A stretch of 64,000 nt of DNA, taken from Rhodoferax potami (GTDB lineage Bacteria; Pseudomonadota; Gammaproteobacteria; Burkholderiales; Burkholderiaceae_C). The DNA lies in contig NZ_JAVBIJ010000001.1 in the NCBI RefSeq assembly GCF_032193765.1, forward strand, positions 1,054,001-1,118,000, given 5' to 3'. A program made the translations under genes and the position numbers. Under the pieces are notes generated by a model, which did no database searches, was not told where the DNA came from, and saw nothing but the letters and a program-made list of their open reading frames with translations. Below are positions 8,501 through 15,063 of this stretch, one piece after another (the first letter of the stretch is position 1; every line of letters starts with the position of its first letter).

Positions 8501-9148
8501 CGCCGCCACGGTTTGCGGTGCATGGCCTGCGGCTTCCAAGCTCTTGGCAAGGTCCGCTAACTCGGCTGCCACTTTGCGCGTAACCCGAGCGCTAATTCGA
8601 GAGGGGTCTAGGGAAAGCGGCTCCGTCCAAATGCTGCGCAGGGTGGCTTGCACCGCTGGCTTGGCCAAATCGGCAAGCTTGATCCGGTGGCTGCGCGGGT
8701 CGGGGAATGGCGTGTAGGTGGCGCCGCTGCGGCTGAACTCCGAATACAGCTCGATGACGTTGCCCACATCCACCACCAGCACAAAAGGCGGGCGCCCTTC
8801 GGCGGCGGGCAGGGCGCGGGCGTAGCCCTCGGCCTGGGCGCGGGCGCGCAAGAGCGCGTCGTCAAACCCTTTGGTGGCAGGGCCGGCTTTGACCTTTTTG
8901 GCCTCCAGCACAAAGTGGCCGCGCAAATAGCAGTCGATGCGGCCTGCGCTTGTGCTGCCGTCGCCATGGCTGAAGGTGATAGGCCGCTCAAACATGTAGT
9001 CCAGCTCATGCGTGGGCGGGGCCACACCGAGCAAGGCGCACAGCTCGATGACGAAGCTCTGCGCGGTGGATAGCTCAGAGGCGGTTTTGCCGGTCCAGCG
9101 GGCGATGAACGCTTCAGCTGCGGCGTGGTTGGTGTTGTGTTCTCCCAT
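5573..9148 (-). CDS. Single-chain Type IIG/IIL (MmeI-like) restriction endonuclease-methyltransferase
   Basis: 1191 residues, cytoplasmic. The N-terminal nuclease motif D72-X9-E82-A-K84 (RIDCYLRGHFVLEAKK) has the same D-X9-EXK spacing as MmeI. A helical linker follows. The N6-adenine methyltransferase has motif I DPACGSGNFLY (about residue 418) and motif IV NPPF (about 583). A target-recognition region follows (about 600-910), then a helical tail. An unusual Ala/Pro-rich linker (about 1085-1125) leads to an extra C-terminal module of about 65 residues, probably winged-helix-like (LPAIEARFKGRGPWKKGL). MmeI itself is about 920 residues, so this is an extended form. It should both methylate and cut at one asymmetric site. 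DNA encoding the recognition region is visibly less GC-rich than both flanks. Confidence 0.88.
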   Translation of the reverse strand: MGEHNTNHAAAEAFIARWTGKTASELSTAQSFVIELCALLGVAPPTHELDYMFERPITFSHGDGSTSAGRIDCYLRGHFVLEAKKVKAGPATKGFDDALLRARAQAEGYARALPAAEGRPPFVLVVDVGNVIELYSEFSRSGATYTPFPDPRSHRIKLADLAKPAVQATLRSIWTEPLSLDPSRISARVTRKVAAELADLAKSLEAAGHAPQTVAAFLTRCLFSMFAEDVGLLPQANPTTGAESQGSFVHLLRQYREQPATLVQMLKVFWQAMDAGGFNAAIAQNVLRFNGKLFKGAGTDGYVLPLSTTQIDGLLRAASANWQEVEPAIFGTLLERALDPTERHALGAHYTPRAYVERLVLPTVVEPMRADWANAQAAAMVLTREAEELDGKKRDAKLEEARAELRRFHHYLCTIRVLDPACGSGNFLYVTLEHLKRLEGEVMNQLEALGETQDRLGLEGETVTLQQLRGIELNQRAAALAELVLWIGWLQWHVRTRGLGSVAEPVVHDYGNIENRDAVLGYDRAEPALDADGNTITRWDGNTFKKHPVTGEDVPDEAAQVAQWAYTNPRMAEWPEADFIVGNPPFIGKLKMREALGDGYVVSLRDVYVDVPDSADFVMYWWHKAANLVASDRARQFGLITTNSLTMTYNRRLVEAHLLAKSPISLRFAIPDHPWVDSAQGAAVRIAMTVGAAGADDGALFSVVAEREGEVDALDVELSSQVGVIHANLKVGANVTKVQRLRANTEISAMGMILVGSGFIVEPGDPLLVLEPERIKPYLNGKDLTQRSRGVYVIDMYGLSADEVRNRYPACYQRLYERVKPERDVSNDKTLREQWWLFRRTNIQLRSAIAGLNRYIGTTETAKHRLFSFIPGTVTPDQKIRVIGSDDALLLGVVSSTLHVDWSLAVGGTLEDRPVYNNTTCFEPFPFPSDDTGLTPALAERIRQLAEQLDAHRKARQAAHEAVTLTGLYNVLDKLRRGEALNAKDKQLHEQGLVSVLQSLHDELDAAVLAAYGWSDLGAVPWADEAAHAAWTETLLTRLVALNAKRAAEEATGTVRWLRPEFQDPALRAAAAAQTDSEANALQKGELLAHIPRALQPDLAMEMPLPAPAPATDAAPAAPASSTDAQAWPAALPDQVRAVAAVLAASPTAMPLPAIEARFKGRGPWKKGLPRILETLEALGRARRESSDWRA

Positions 9149-9194
9149 GCGGGGGATGTTAGCTTGCCCCCGGGGCTGCCGTTACCATGCCGCC

Positions 9195-9614
9195 ATGTCT
9201 CCATTCCAACGTCGAATTCTTCAAGCTTGCCTGTACGAGGGCATAGCCATTGCCGTGGTCACGCCTACGTTGGCGCTGGCGTTTTCTCATCCGCCGGGAT
9301 CTGCTTTTGTGCTGGCGGCGGTGATGTCGAGCATTGCCCTCGTCTGGAACTATGTGTTCAACGCGCTGTTTGAGCGCTGGGAAGCGCGCCAGACCGTGCG
9401 GGGTCGCTCACCCAAACGCCGGTTGGTGCACGGCCTGGGCTTCGAGGGGGGCTTGGCCATCATCCTCATGCCGGTGATGGCGTATTGGCTGGATATTTCG
9501 CTCTGGGCTGCCTTTGTGGCGGACTTGGGGCTGCTGGCGTTTTTCTTTTTCTACACCGTCGGATTCACCTGGGCGTTTGACCGGATTTTTGGTTTGCCCG
9601 CATCGGCGCGCTAA
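9195..9614 (+). CDS. PACE family multidrug efflux transporter
   Basis: 139 residues with four hydrophobic helices (about 12-32, 38-58, 82-102, 106-128) arranged as two bacterial transmembrane pair units. The signature is a pair of helices separated by a basic segment (FNALFERWEARQ, then RSPKRRLVHGLGFEGG). The family (AceI/chlorhexidine efflux, proteobacterial antimicrobial compound efflux) exports biocides such as chlorhexidine by proton antiport. I chose the ATG at 9195 because upstream in-frame codons lie inside the divergent restriction gene. It is convergent with the AraC-family gene. Confidence 0.88.
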   Translation: MSPFQRRILQACLYEGIAIAVVTPTLALAFSHPPGSAFVLAAVMSSIALVWNYVFNALFERWEARQTVRGRSPKRRLVHGLGFEGGLAIILMPVMAYWLDISLWAAFVADLGLLAFFFFYTVGFTWAFDRIFGLPASAR

Positions 9615-9642
9615 TTTGCACTTTGGGGCGCTTTTTTGAACT

Positions 9643-9696
9643 AAATCTGCCGCTAGCCCACATAGATATTGCGCCTATAGCTATTATTTTGATAGC
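9643..9696 (+). repeat. Dispersed 3'-end hairpin repeat, copy B
   Basis: AAATCTGCCGCTAGCCCAC, a middle segment, then hairpin GCTAT-TATTTTG-ATAGC. It lies between convergent genes, and the minus-strand AraC-family gene uses a TAA (9684-9686) inside the repeat as its stop. Confidence 0.8.
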
Positions 9697-10514
9697 GTTT
9701 TACTTTGGAAGTAACTCGGCGCCTTGCCCATGGCCTGCTTGAACATGGCCGAGAACGCGCTGTCGCTGGCGTAGCCGCTGGCGGCTGCCACTTGGGCAAT
9801 CGGCACGCCACGGGCGAGCTGGGGCAGGGCGTGGGCCAGCACCGCCTGGGTGCGCCATTGCTGGTAGCTGGTGCCCAGCTCGTCGCGGAACAAGCGGGCC
9901 ACGGTGCGCTCACTGGCGCCCACCTCGGCCACCCATTCGCGCAGCTGGTTTTTCTCGGCCGGGTCGCGCAGCACGGCTTCGCACAGGGCGCGCAGGCGCT
10001 TGTCACCCAGCACCGGGTGCGGCATGGGCACGCCAAGTGCCTGGGTGTCGGCGTGTTGAATCTCGTCCAGCGCCAGGGCCATCACAGCGTTTTCGCGCGG
10101 GCCGGGTTCGCTGCCCTGCAGCGCGCCTATCAGCTCGCGCAGCAGCGGGCTGACCACCAGTACCCGGCAGTCCGCCCAGCTGGCGGGCAGGGCGGCGGGG
10201 GCGATGTCTACGGTGCGCAGTTTGGCGCTCTCCAGCACCACCACGGTGTGCTGCACTTGGGGCGGAATCCACACCGCGCGGCTGGGCGGCACGATGAAGG
10301 TGGTTTCGCACGCGCCTTGGGTCACGGTGACCTGCATCAGGCCACTGGCGCAGTAGGTGAACTGCGACCACGCGTGTTGATGCGGCTCGATGTGCGCGTT
10401 CATGGCCAGCGCACGGCCGCGGCTGCGCACCGGGCGCTGGGCGGTGGGCGGGCGGTGGGGCGAGGTGTCGCTCTGCACCGGGTGCAGGCGGGCGGGTTTG
10501 GTGGCGCGGGTCAT
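9684..10514 (-). CDS. AraC-family transcriptional regulator with N-terminal cupin domain
   Basis: 276 residues. An N-terminal cupin sensor (about 35-130) carries IEPHQHAWSQFTYCASG and PPSRAVWIPPQVQH. A double helix-turn-helix AraC domain (about 170-270) carries GASERTVARLFRDELG and IAQVAAASGYASDSAFSAMF. The layout matches NimR/YeaM-type regulators that control a divergent MFS exporter. I chose the start at 10514 because the longer frame runs through the divergent MFS gene. The last residues and the stop are encoded by repeat copy B. It probably represses or activates the gene at 10621. Confidence 0.87.
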   Translation of the reverse strand: MTRATKPARLHPVQSDTSPHRPPTAQRPVRSRGRALAMNAHIEPHQHAWSQFTYCASGLMQVTVTQGACETTFIVPPSRAVWIPPQVQHTVVVLESAKLRTVDIAPAALPASWADCRVLVVSPLLRELIGALQGSEPGPRENAVMALALDEIQHADTQALGVPMPHPVLGDKRLRALCEAVLRDPAEKNQLREWVAEVGASERTVARLFRDELGTSYQQWRTQAVLAHALPQLARGVPIAQVAAASGYASDSAFSAMFKQAMGKAPSYFQSKTLSK

Positions 10515-10551
10515 GGGTGTTTGGGGCGGACTTGTCCAGTGGGGAAGGTTT

Positions 10552-10602
10552 GGCGGGTTTTCGATGATTATTGTCTTTTTGTCGCATTTCAGAAAACCTG
10601 CC
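10552..10602. promoter_or_regulatory. Inverted repeat, candidate operator between araC-type and MFS genes
   Basis: GGCGGGTTTTC (10552-10562) and GAAAACCTGCC (10592-10602) are inverted repeats with one mismatch in 11 bases, spaced by 29 bp in the 106-bp divergent gap. This is a plausible binding site for the AraC-type dimer. Inference from position and symmetry only. Confidence 0.4.
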
Positions 10603-10620
10603 CAGTCGTAGGATGAGTGC

Positions 10621-11850
10621 ATGACTACTGCCACCATGCCTGCCGCCGCCGTTGCGGCCCCTTTCAAACAAGACGCCACCGTGATCGGCCTGATCGGCCT
10701 GGCCCACGGCAGCTCGCACTTCGGGCACTTGATACTGCCGCTGCTGTTCCCGGTGTTTATGCAGGAGTTCGGCCTCAATTACTCGCAGCTGGGTTTGCTG
10801 ATGACGGCGTTTTTTGTGGTGTCTGGCGTGGGGCAGGCGTGCGCCGGGTTCGTGGTGGACCGTTTCGGGGCACGGCCGCTGCTGTTCATGGCGCTGAGCC
10901 TGTTTGTGGTGGCCTGTGTGCTGGCCTCGTTTGCGAGCAGCTATGCCGGCCTGATGCTGGTGGCAGTGTTGGCGGGCTTGGGCAATGCCACGTTCCATCC
11001 GGTGGACTTCACCATTCTGAACCAGCGGGTGTCTGCACCGCGGCTGGGCTACGCCTTCAGCGCCCACGGGCTGAGTGGCAATTTGGGCTGGGCACTGGCG
11101 CCAGTGTTTTTTGCCAGCCTGGGTGCTGTCATCGGCTGGCGCCAAACGTATCTGGCCGCGGCTTTGCTGTTTGTGGTGGTGATTGGCGTGCTCGCGAGCC
11201 AGCGGCAGCACCTGCACACCACAGTGGCCCGAAAAGTCGCCCCCGTGGCCGGTGGCCCCAAGGCAGAGCACGACATGGCGTTCATGAAACTGCCGGTGGT
11301 GTGGTGGTGTTTTGGCTTCTTTTTGCTCTCGACCATGACGCTGGCCGTTGTGCAGAGTTATGCGGTCTCCATCCTGAAGGCGATGCACGGGGTCAGCTTT
11401 GAGGCGGCTACTTACACCATCTCGTCGTACATGCTGTTTGGAGCGGTGGGCATGTTTATCGGCGGTTTTGTTGCGGCCAAGTCCAAGCACTCAGACCGCG
11501 TGGTCGCCATGGCCATGGCAGCGGGTGCGGTTTTGCTTGCGCTGTGCGGCACCGGTTGGCTGGGCGCCACCGGCACCATGGTGGTGTTGGCGATCACGGG
11601 TTTTGCAGTGGGTATCGGCGGCCCCTCGCGCGACATGATGATCAAAAAAGCCACCCCCAAGGGGGCAACCGGCCGGGTGTATGGCTTGGTGTACTCGGGC
11701 CTCGACACGGGTTTTGCCATCTCGCCTTTGGTGTTCGGGGCGTTCATGGACCGGGGCTGGTATGGCGCTACCTTGCTCGGTGCGGCGCTGGTGCTACTGC
11801 TGAGCGTGGGTGCTGCGCTGGGGGTGGGCCGCCGCACTTCCGTGCCATAG
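10621..11850 (+). CDS. MFS transporter
   Basis: 409 residues with about 12 hydrophobic helices. The first loop has AGFVVDRFGARPLLF, the MFS motif A type sequence after helix 2, and a long central cytoplasmic loop (about 195-215) splits the two six-helix halves. The opening GLAHGSSHFGHLILPLLFPVF resembles Fsr-like (fosmidomycin resistance) exporters, but the substrate cannot be read from the sequence. Divergent pairing with an AraC regulator supports an inducible exporter. The stop is followed by 146 bp of non-coding sequence before the next small gene. Confidence 0.88.
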   Translation: MTTATMPAAAVAAPFKQDATVIGLIGLAHGSSHFGHLILPLLFPVFMQEFGLNYSQLGLLMTAFFVVSGVGQACAGFVVDRFGARPLLFMALSLFVVACVLASFASSYAGLMLVAVLAGLGNATFHPVDFTILNQRVSAPRLGYAFSAHGLSGNLGWALAPVFFASLGAVIGWRQTYLAAALLFVVVIGVLASQRQHLHTTVARKVAPVAGGPKAEHDMAFMKLPVVWWCFGFFLLSTMTLAVVQSYAVSILKAMHGVSFEAATYTISSYMLFGAVGMFIGGFVAAKSKHSDRVVAMAMAAGAVLLALCGTGWLGATGTMVVLAITGFAVGIGGPSRDMMIKKATPKGATGRVYGLVYSGLDTGFAISPLVFGAFMDRGWYGATLLGAALVLLLSVGAALGVGRRTSVP

Positions 11851-11996
11851 CAGACAGACCGCAGCGCCCCTGCTGCCTAAGCTTCATGCATCGGATCTCT
11901 CGCCCCTGACAACGCAGGTGCAAGAGGGAAGAAGCGTGACGCAGTGCCTTCTCTGGAGTTGCGTCCCGATTTTTGTGACGCCAACCAGGAAGCACT

Positions 11997-12212
11997 ATGC
12001 AACTCCAAAAATCCAAGGCCTTTGCGGCCATTTATGCAGTCACCCTGGCCAGCCTGGCCGGCTGTGCAGGCATGTCATCGCAAGAAAAAGGCACCGCCAT
12101 CGGTGCTGGTGTAGGCGCCGTGGGCGGTGCGGTCCTGGGGGGCGGCACTTTGGGCACCCTGGGCGGCGCAGCCGTCGGCGGCGTGATCGGCCACGAGGTC
12201 ACCAAACCGTGA
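11997..12212 (+). CDS. Small glycine-zipper lipoprotein (OsmB-like)
   Basis: 71 residues. The N-terminal signal ends in a lipobox LAGC (Cys near residue 23), so an outer-membrane lipoprotein is expected. The body is a glycine zipper: GTAIGAGVGAVGGAVLGG and GTLGGAAVGGVIGHEV. OsmB-type proteins of this build respond to osmotic or envelope stress. An AGGA precedes the ATG at a suitable distance. It begins a run of small envelope genes (11997-13299) that reads as one transcription unit. Confidence 0.83.
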   Translation: MQLQKSKAFAAIYAVTLASLAGCAGMSSQEKGTAIGAGVGAVGGAVLGGGTLGTLGGAAVGGVIGHEVTKP

Positions 12213-12262
12213 GACGGCATCTGCCGCCTCTCTTCATCGATACCACTGAGAAGGACATTCCC

Positions 12263-12553
12263 ATGAGCTATTCCAATCCGCTTTCCAACGCCAACGGCCC
12301 CCTCGAGTCAGATGTCATGCCCGTGCTCAACCACGCCGCCCAGCAAGCCGATGGCTTGTTGCAACGCGGCGCCGATGCCTTGCGCGAAAACCGTACCTTT
12401 CTTCAAGAAGGTGCAGAGCGCACGCAAGCGCAAGTTAACACCTATGTGCGTGAAGAGCCGCTCAAGTCGCTGCTGATGGCAGCCGCAGCCGGCGCCGTGC
12501 TCATGGGCGTGGTGGGCCTGATGTTGCGTGGTCGTTCACACCACAGCCATTGA
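12263..12553 (+). CDS. DUF883/ElaB-YqjD-like membrane-anchored protein
   Basis: 96 residues. A helical, Gln/Ala-rich amphipathic part covers residues 15-65, and one C-terminal hydrophobic helix LKSLLMAAAAGAVLMGVVGLM precedes the basic tail RGRSHHSH. This matches ElaB/YqjD/YgaM proteins, tail-anchored inner-membrane proteins that bind ribosomes in stationary phase in E. coli. The start has GAGAAGGA upstream. The stop lies 3 bases before the next start, so it is in an operon with the YqjE-like gene. Confidence 0.83.
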   Translation: MSYSNPLSNANGPLESDVMPVLNHAAQQADGLLQRGADALRENRTFLQEGAERTQAQVNTYVREEPLKSLLMAAAAGAVLMGVVGLMLRGRSHHSH

Positions 12554-12556
12554 ACT

Positions 12557-12946
12557 ATGGCCGCACAAACTACCCGTGCGGCTGGTGCAGTCTGGGCGCT
12601 GTTACAACAGCGTCCGGATTTGTTGCTGGAACATGCCCAAGCCTATGCCGACCTGTTGCGCGATGAAAGCACCACATGGGCGGCTTTTTGGCTTGTCAAA
12701 GGCTTGTGGTTGGTTGGCGCAGTGTTGCTGGCGTTTGTAGGTCTCACCCTCGCAGGGGTGGCGGTGATGTTGGCCAGCGTGTTGCCTGTGGGGTGGGCAG
12801 TGTTGATAGTGGTGCCCTCCGTCGCATTGTTGGGTGCGCTGTTGTGCGGATGGGCTGTGGTGCGGGGGCCTGCTGCTCCGGGCCTCGATGAAATGCGGGT
12901 GCAATGGGAGGCTGACCGCAACATGTTGTCGCCGGGCGGGTTATGA
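12557..12946 (+). CDS. Phage-holin-superfamily (YqjE-like) membrane protein
   Basis: 129 residues with two adjacent hydrophobic helices (about 45-70 and 75-100) in the middle, as in the YqjE/DUF1469 family. Tryptophans and a short polar C-terminus follow. Next to a YqjD-like gene it reproduces the yqjD-yqjE-yqjK arrangement of enterobacteria. No phage gene is nearby, so the holin name is only a family label. Its stop overlaps the next start (ATGA at 12943-12946). Confidence 0.78.
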   Translation: MAAQTTRAAGAVWALLQQRPDLLLEHAQAYADLLRDESTTWAAFWLVKGLWLVGAVLLAFVGLTLAGVAVMLASVLPVGWAVLIVVPSVALLGALLCGWAVVRGPAAPGLDEMRVQWEADRNMLSPGGL

Positions 12947-13299
12947 CGATCGCCAGCACCGCAGTTGCCACACCCGCGCAGCGCCTGGAGGCGAGCCGCC
13001 TCATCATGCAACAGGTGTTAAGAGCGGATACTTGGCCCGAGCTGGTCATGGCGCGCCAGGCTGCCAGGGAACTGGCGCAACATTACCCTTTGGCAATGGT
13101 ACTGATGGTGGTCGCCGGGGTCGTGGTGGTGGCGTCGGTCAAGCCATGGCGCTGGTTCCAGCCGAGCACGGCTGTGAAGGTGGCGGTCGCGCAATCGGTG
13201 TGTCGCATGGTGGGTGGTGCCGTGTTGGCGGCCATGCAGCCGCGCAACCCCCGGCAGCCGGGGCGCACGCCTCAGGCTGGAGCCTCAAAGAAGGCATAA
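12943..13299 (+). CDS. Hypothetical single-TM protein (YqjK-position)
   Basis: 118 residues with one hydrophobic helix (about 50-68, LAMVLMVVAGVVVVASV) and a basic C-terminal tail ending GASKKA. It is translationally coupled to the YqjE-like gene through ATGA. It occupies the place of yqjK in the yqjDEK order, although sequence similarity is not obvious to me. Its last 28 bp overlap the 3' end of the convergent GGDEF gene. Confidence 0.7.
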   Translation: MTIASTAVATPAQRLEASRLIMQQVLRADTWPELVMARQAARELAQHYPLAMVLMVVAGVVVVASVKPWRWFQPSTAVKVAVAQSVCRMVGGAVLAAMQPRNPRQPGRTPQAGASKKA

Positions 13300-13982
13300 C
13301 CCGTTTGTTCCCGCTTGGCGCGGTACATGGCGGCATCCGCGCGGGCCAGCAGCTCGCTGCCAGTGATGTCGCACGGTGGGCAAATCGCAATCCCAATACT
13401 CGGCCGCACCGTCAGTTCACAGGCCTGTAACTGGCAGGGTGCCGCAACCGAGTCAAACAATTTGGCGGCCAACTGCATCAGTTGCCGGACCTGGTTTGAG
13501 CCGCGCAACAAACAGGCAAACTCGTCTCCGCCCAAGCGGCACACCATGTCTTCTTTGCGCACCGACTGGTTGAGGCGCGCCGCCACAATTTGCAGCAGGT
13601 TGTCGCCCATCGCATGGCCATGGGTGTCGTTGATGTGCTTGAAATCGTCGAGATCCAGAAAGAACAAGGCCAGGCCGCGCTGGTGGGCCAATTGCTCGTT
13701 GAGCGACTCTTGCAGGCACGCCTCAAAGTACGCCCGGTTCGGTAGCCGGGTCAGGCCATCGTGCCGCGCAAGGTGACGCGCGCTGCGCTCGCCCGCACGG
13801 GTGCCTGCAAGGTCACGCTGGGTTCTGACCAGGGCATTGCGCAGCTGGGTGACTTGCTCACGCAGTTGCGCGTTGGAGAGCAGCGCACCCTCAAGGGCAG
13901 AAGGCTCTGCATGGTGGCCGTTGCTGAATGCGCCGTCCGGCACATGCAACTTGAAGTTGGCCGGGTTGGGGCGGGCGCTCAT
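13272..13982 (-). CDS. Diguanylate cyclase (GGDEF domain)
   Basis: 236 residues. An N-terminal helical region (about 30-65, likely dimerising coiled coil) precedes a complete GGDEF domain (about 70-232). It has DGLTRLPNRAYFE, LFFLDLDDFKHIND, and the active-site GGDEF at about 150, followed by DAAMYRAKREQTGYAFFE. RKED sits five residues before GGDEF and is an RxxD product-inhibition site, so c-di-GMP feedback control is expected. There is no membrane segment or sensor domain. The start codon overlaps the stop of a 76-residue ORF (ATGA), suggesting the small protein could be its partner. Confidence 0.9.
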   Translation of the reverse strand: MSARPNPANFKLHVPDGAFSNGHHAEPSALEGALLSNAQLREQVTQLRNALVRTQRDLAGTRAGERSARHLARHDGLTRLPNRAYFEACLQESLNEQLAHQRGLALFFLDLDDFKHINDTHGHAMGDNLLQIVAARLNQSVRKEDMVCRLGGDEFACLLRGSNQVRQLMQLAAKLFDSVAAPCQLQACELTVRPSIGIAICPPCDITGSELLARADAAMYRAKREQTGYAFFEAPA

Positions 13983-14209
13983 ACCGTGGATTCCGTGTCT
14001 AACAGCGAGAGCTGGGTGGGCCCTTGGGCTGCTGCCTGATTTGCATCTTCCGCAGGTGCGCGGTGGCTGAGGTGCAGGGTCAGTGTGGCTTTGCGGGCGG
14101 GGCGCGCGCTGGTGCTTGCAGTGCCTTCAGGAAAGACGCTCGTTTGGCGGTCCGGGTCGGTGTCAAACACCGGTTGACGGTGCCGTTTGCTGGTAGTGAT
14201 GCAAGTCAT
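13979..14209 (-). CDS. Small hypothetical protein coupled to the diguanylate cyclase
   Basis: 76 residues, beginning MTCITTSKRHRQPVFDTDPD. The start at 14209 is chosen because a strong AAGGAG lies 6 bases upstream; longer starts lack one. The protein is polar, with no membrane helix or recognisable domain, and ends TQLSLLDTESTV. Its stop overlaps the start of the GGDEF gene, so the two are co-translated. Function unknown; an input or adaptor for the cyclase is a reasonable guess only. Confidence 0.65.
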   Translation of the reverse strand: MTCITTSKRHRQPVFDTDPDRQTSVFPEGTASTSARPARKATLTLHLSHRAPAEDANQAAAQGPTQLSLLDTESTV

Positions 14210-14261
14210 GGCGCACTCCTTGTGGTGGGGATGTAAGGGGTTGTAAACCCTGGTGCCTGCA

Positions 14262-14308
14262 GGGTCTGTGCGCGACCGAACAAGCACCTGCGCCCACCGT
14301 ACAGACCC
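14262..14308. promoter_or_regulatory. Inverted repeat GGGTCTGT / ACAGACCC in a divergent promoter region
   Basis: GGGTCTGT (14262-14269) and ACAGACCC (14301-14308) are perfect arms 31 bp apart, in the gap between the small-ORF/GGDEF operon and the Crp/Fnr gene. The left arm continues as GGTCTGTGCG, the same ten bases that occur at 15867-15876 before the second Crp/Fnr gene. Candidate regulator site. Confidence 0.4.
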
Positions 14309-14355
14309 GGTGTCGAGCGGGGGTTAGCCTGCAGTTTTTGAAGCAAGGTCCCCCG

Positions 14356-15063
14356 ATGCAACGCAACCGCCTACTCGCCAGTTTGTCGCAAATAGACCAG
14401 CGAAAAATCAGGGTGGCGGGTACCTGCGTGCCGCTCGCATTCAAGGACGTGCTGTGGACGCCCGGCGGGCACCAGGCCCATGTGTACTTTCCCCTAGAGG
14501 GCTATGTGTCGCTGCTGGCCGATGCGGGTGATGCGCATGTGGTGGAGGTCGGCATGGTCGGGCCCGAGGGCATGTTGGGCCTTGGGGTTGCCCAAGGCGT
14601 GCCTGTGGCGGTGGTGAAGGCGCTGGTGCAAGAGGGCGGGTGGGCCTGGCGTGTGGATGGCCGGGCATTCAGGGCGGTACTGGCGGACTCCGTCGGCCTG
14701 CGCAAGGTGTTGTTCTCTTACGCCTATGTGGTGCAGGCCCAGCTGTCGCAGGCGAGTGCGTGCATCCGCTTCCATGAGGTGTTGCCCCGGCTCGCCCGGT
14801 GGCTGCTGATGTGCCAGGACCGCTCACCGGCGAACACCTTCCCGATGACCCAGGAGTTTTTATCCACGATGCTCGGGGTGCGCCGGGTTAGTGTCACCAA
14901 CGCGGCCAGCGAGCTGCAGGCACAAGGGCTGATCCACTACCACCGCGGCATATTGACGGTAGTGGATCGCCGCGGCCTCAAAGCCGTCTCGTGCCTGTGT
15001 TACGCCCGAGACTCTTCGATTTACGAGGCCATCTTTCACCGGCCGGTGCAGGGGGACCTTTAA
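14356..15063 (+). CDS. Crp/Fnr-family transcriptional regulator (first of a convergent pair)
   Basis: 235 residues from the ATG at 14356; a TTG at 14338 would add six. An N-terminal cyclic-nucleotide-binding-like beta fold (about 20-120) contains HVYFPLEGYVSLL and VGMVGPEGMLG. A long dimer helix follows, then a winged helix (about 160-215) with MTQEFLSTMLGVRRVSVTNA as recognition helix region. It has no FNR-type cysteine cluster, so oxygen sensing by Fe-S is not expected. Its stop TAA shares the bases TTAA with the stop of the convergent paralogue. It probably controls neighbouring envelope genes. Confidence 0.85.
   Translation: MQRNRLLASLSQIDQRKIRVAGTCVPLAFKDVLWTPGGHQAHVYFPLEGYVSLLADAGDAHVVEVGMVGPEGMLGLGVAQGVPVAVVKALVQEGGWAWRVDGRAFRAVLADSVGLRKVLFSYAYVVQAQLSQASACIRFHEVLPRLARWLLMCQDRSPANTFPMTQEFLSTMLGVRRVSVTNAASELQAQGLIHYHRGILTVVDRRGLKAVSCLCYARDSSIYEAIFHRPVQGDL

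Noticed and set aside
5553..9204. Long frames on the opposite strand inside the restriction gene (for example 8608-9204 and 5927-6439)
   Set aside because: Shadow frames of a GC-rich gene; their translations are rich in Arg/Pro/Ser/Ala and carry no motif, whereas the 1191-residue frame has clear domains.
10003..11490. 495-residue minus-strand frame antisense to the MFS gene
   Set aside because: Low-complexity His/Gln/Arg-rich translation, antisense to a clear 12-helix transporter and an AraC regulator.
12557..12946. Holin annotation as sign of a prophage
   Set aside because: The two-helix protein sits in a yqjDEK-like operon and there is no phage gene in the window.
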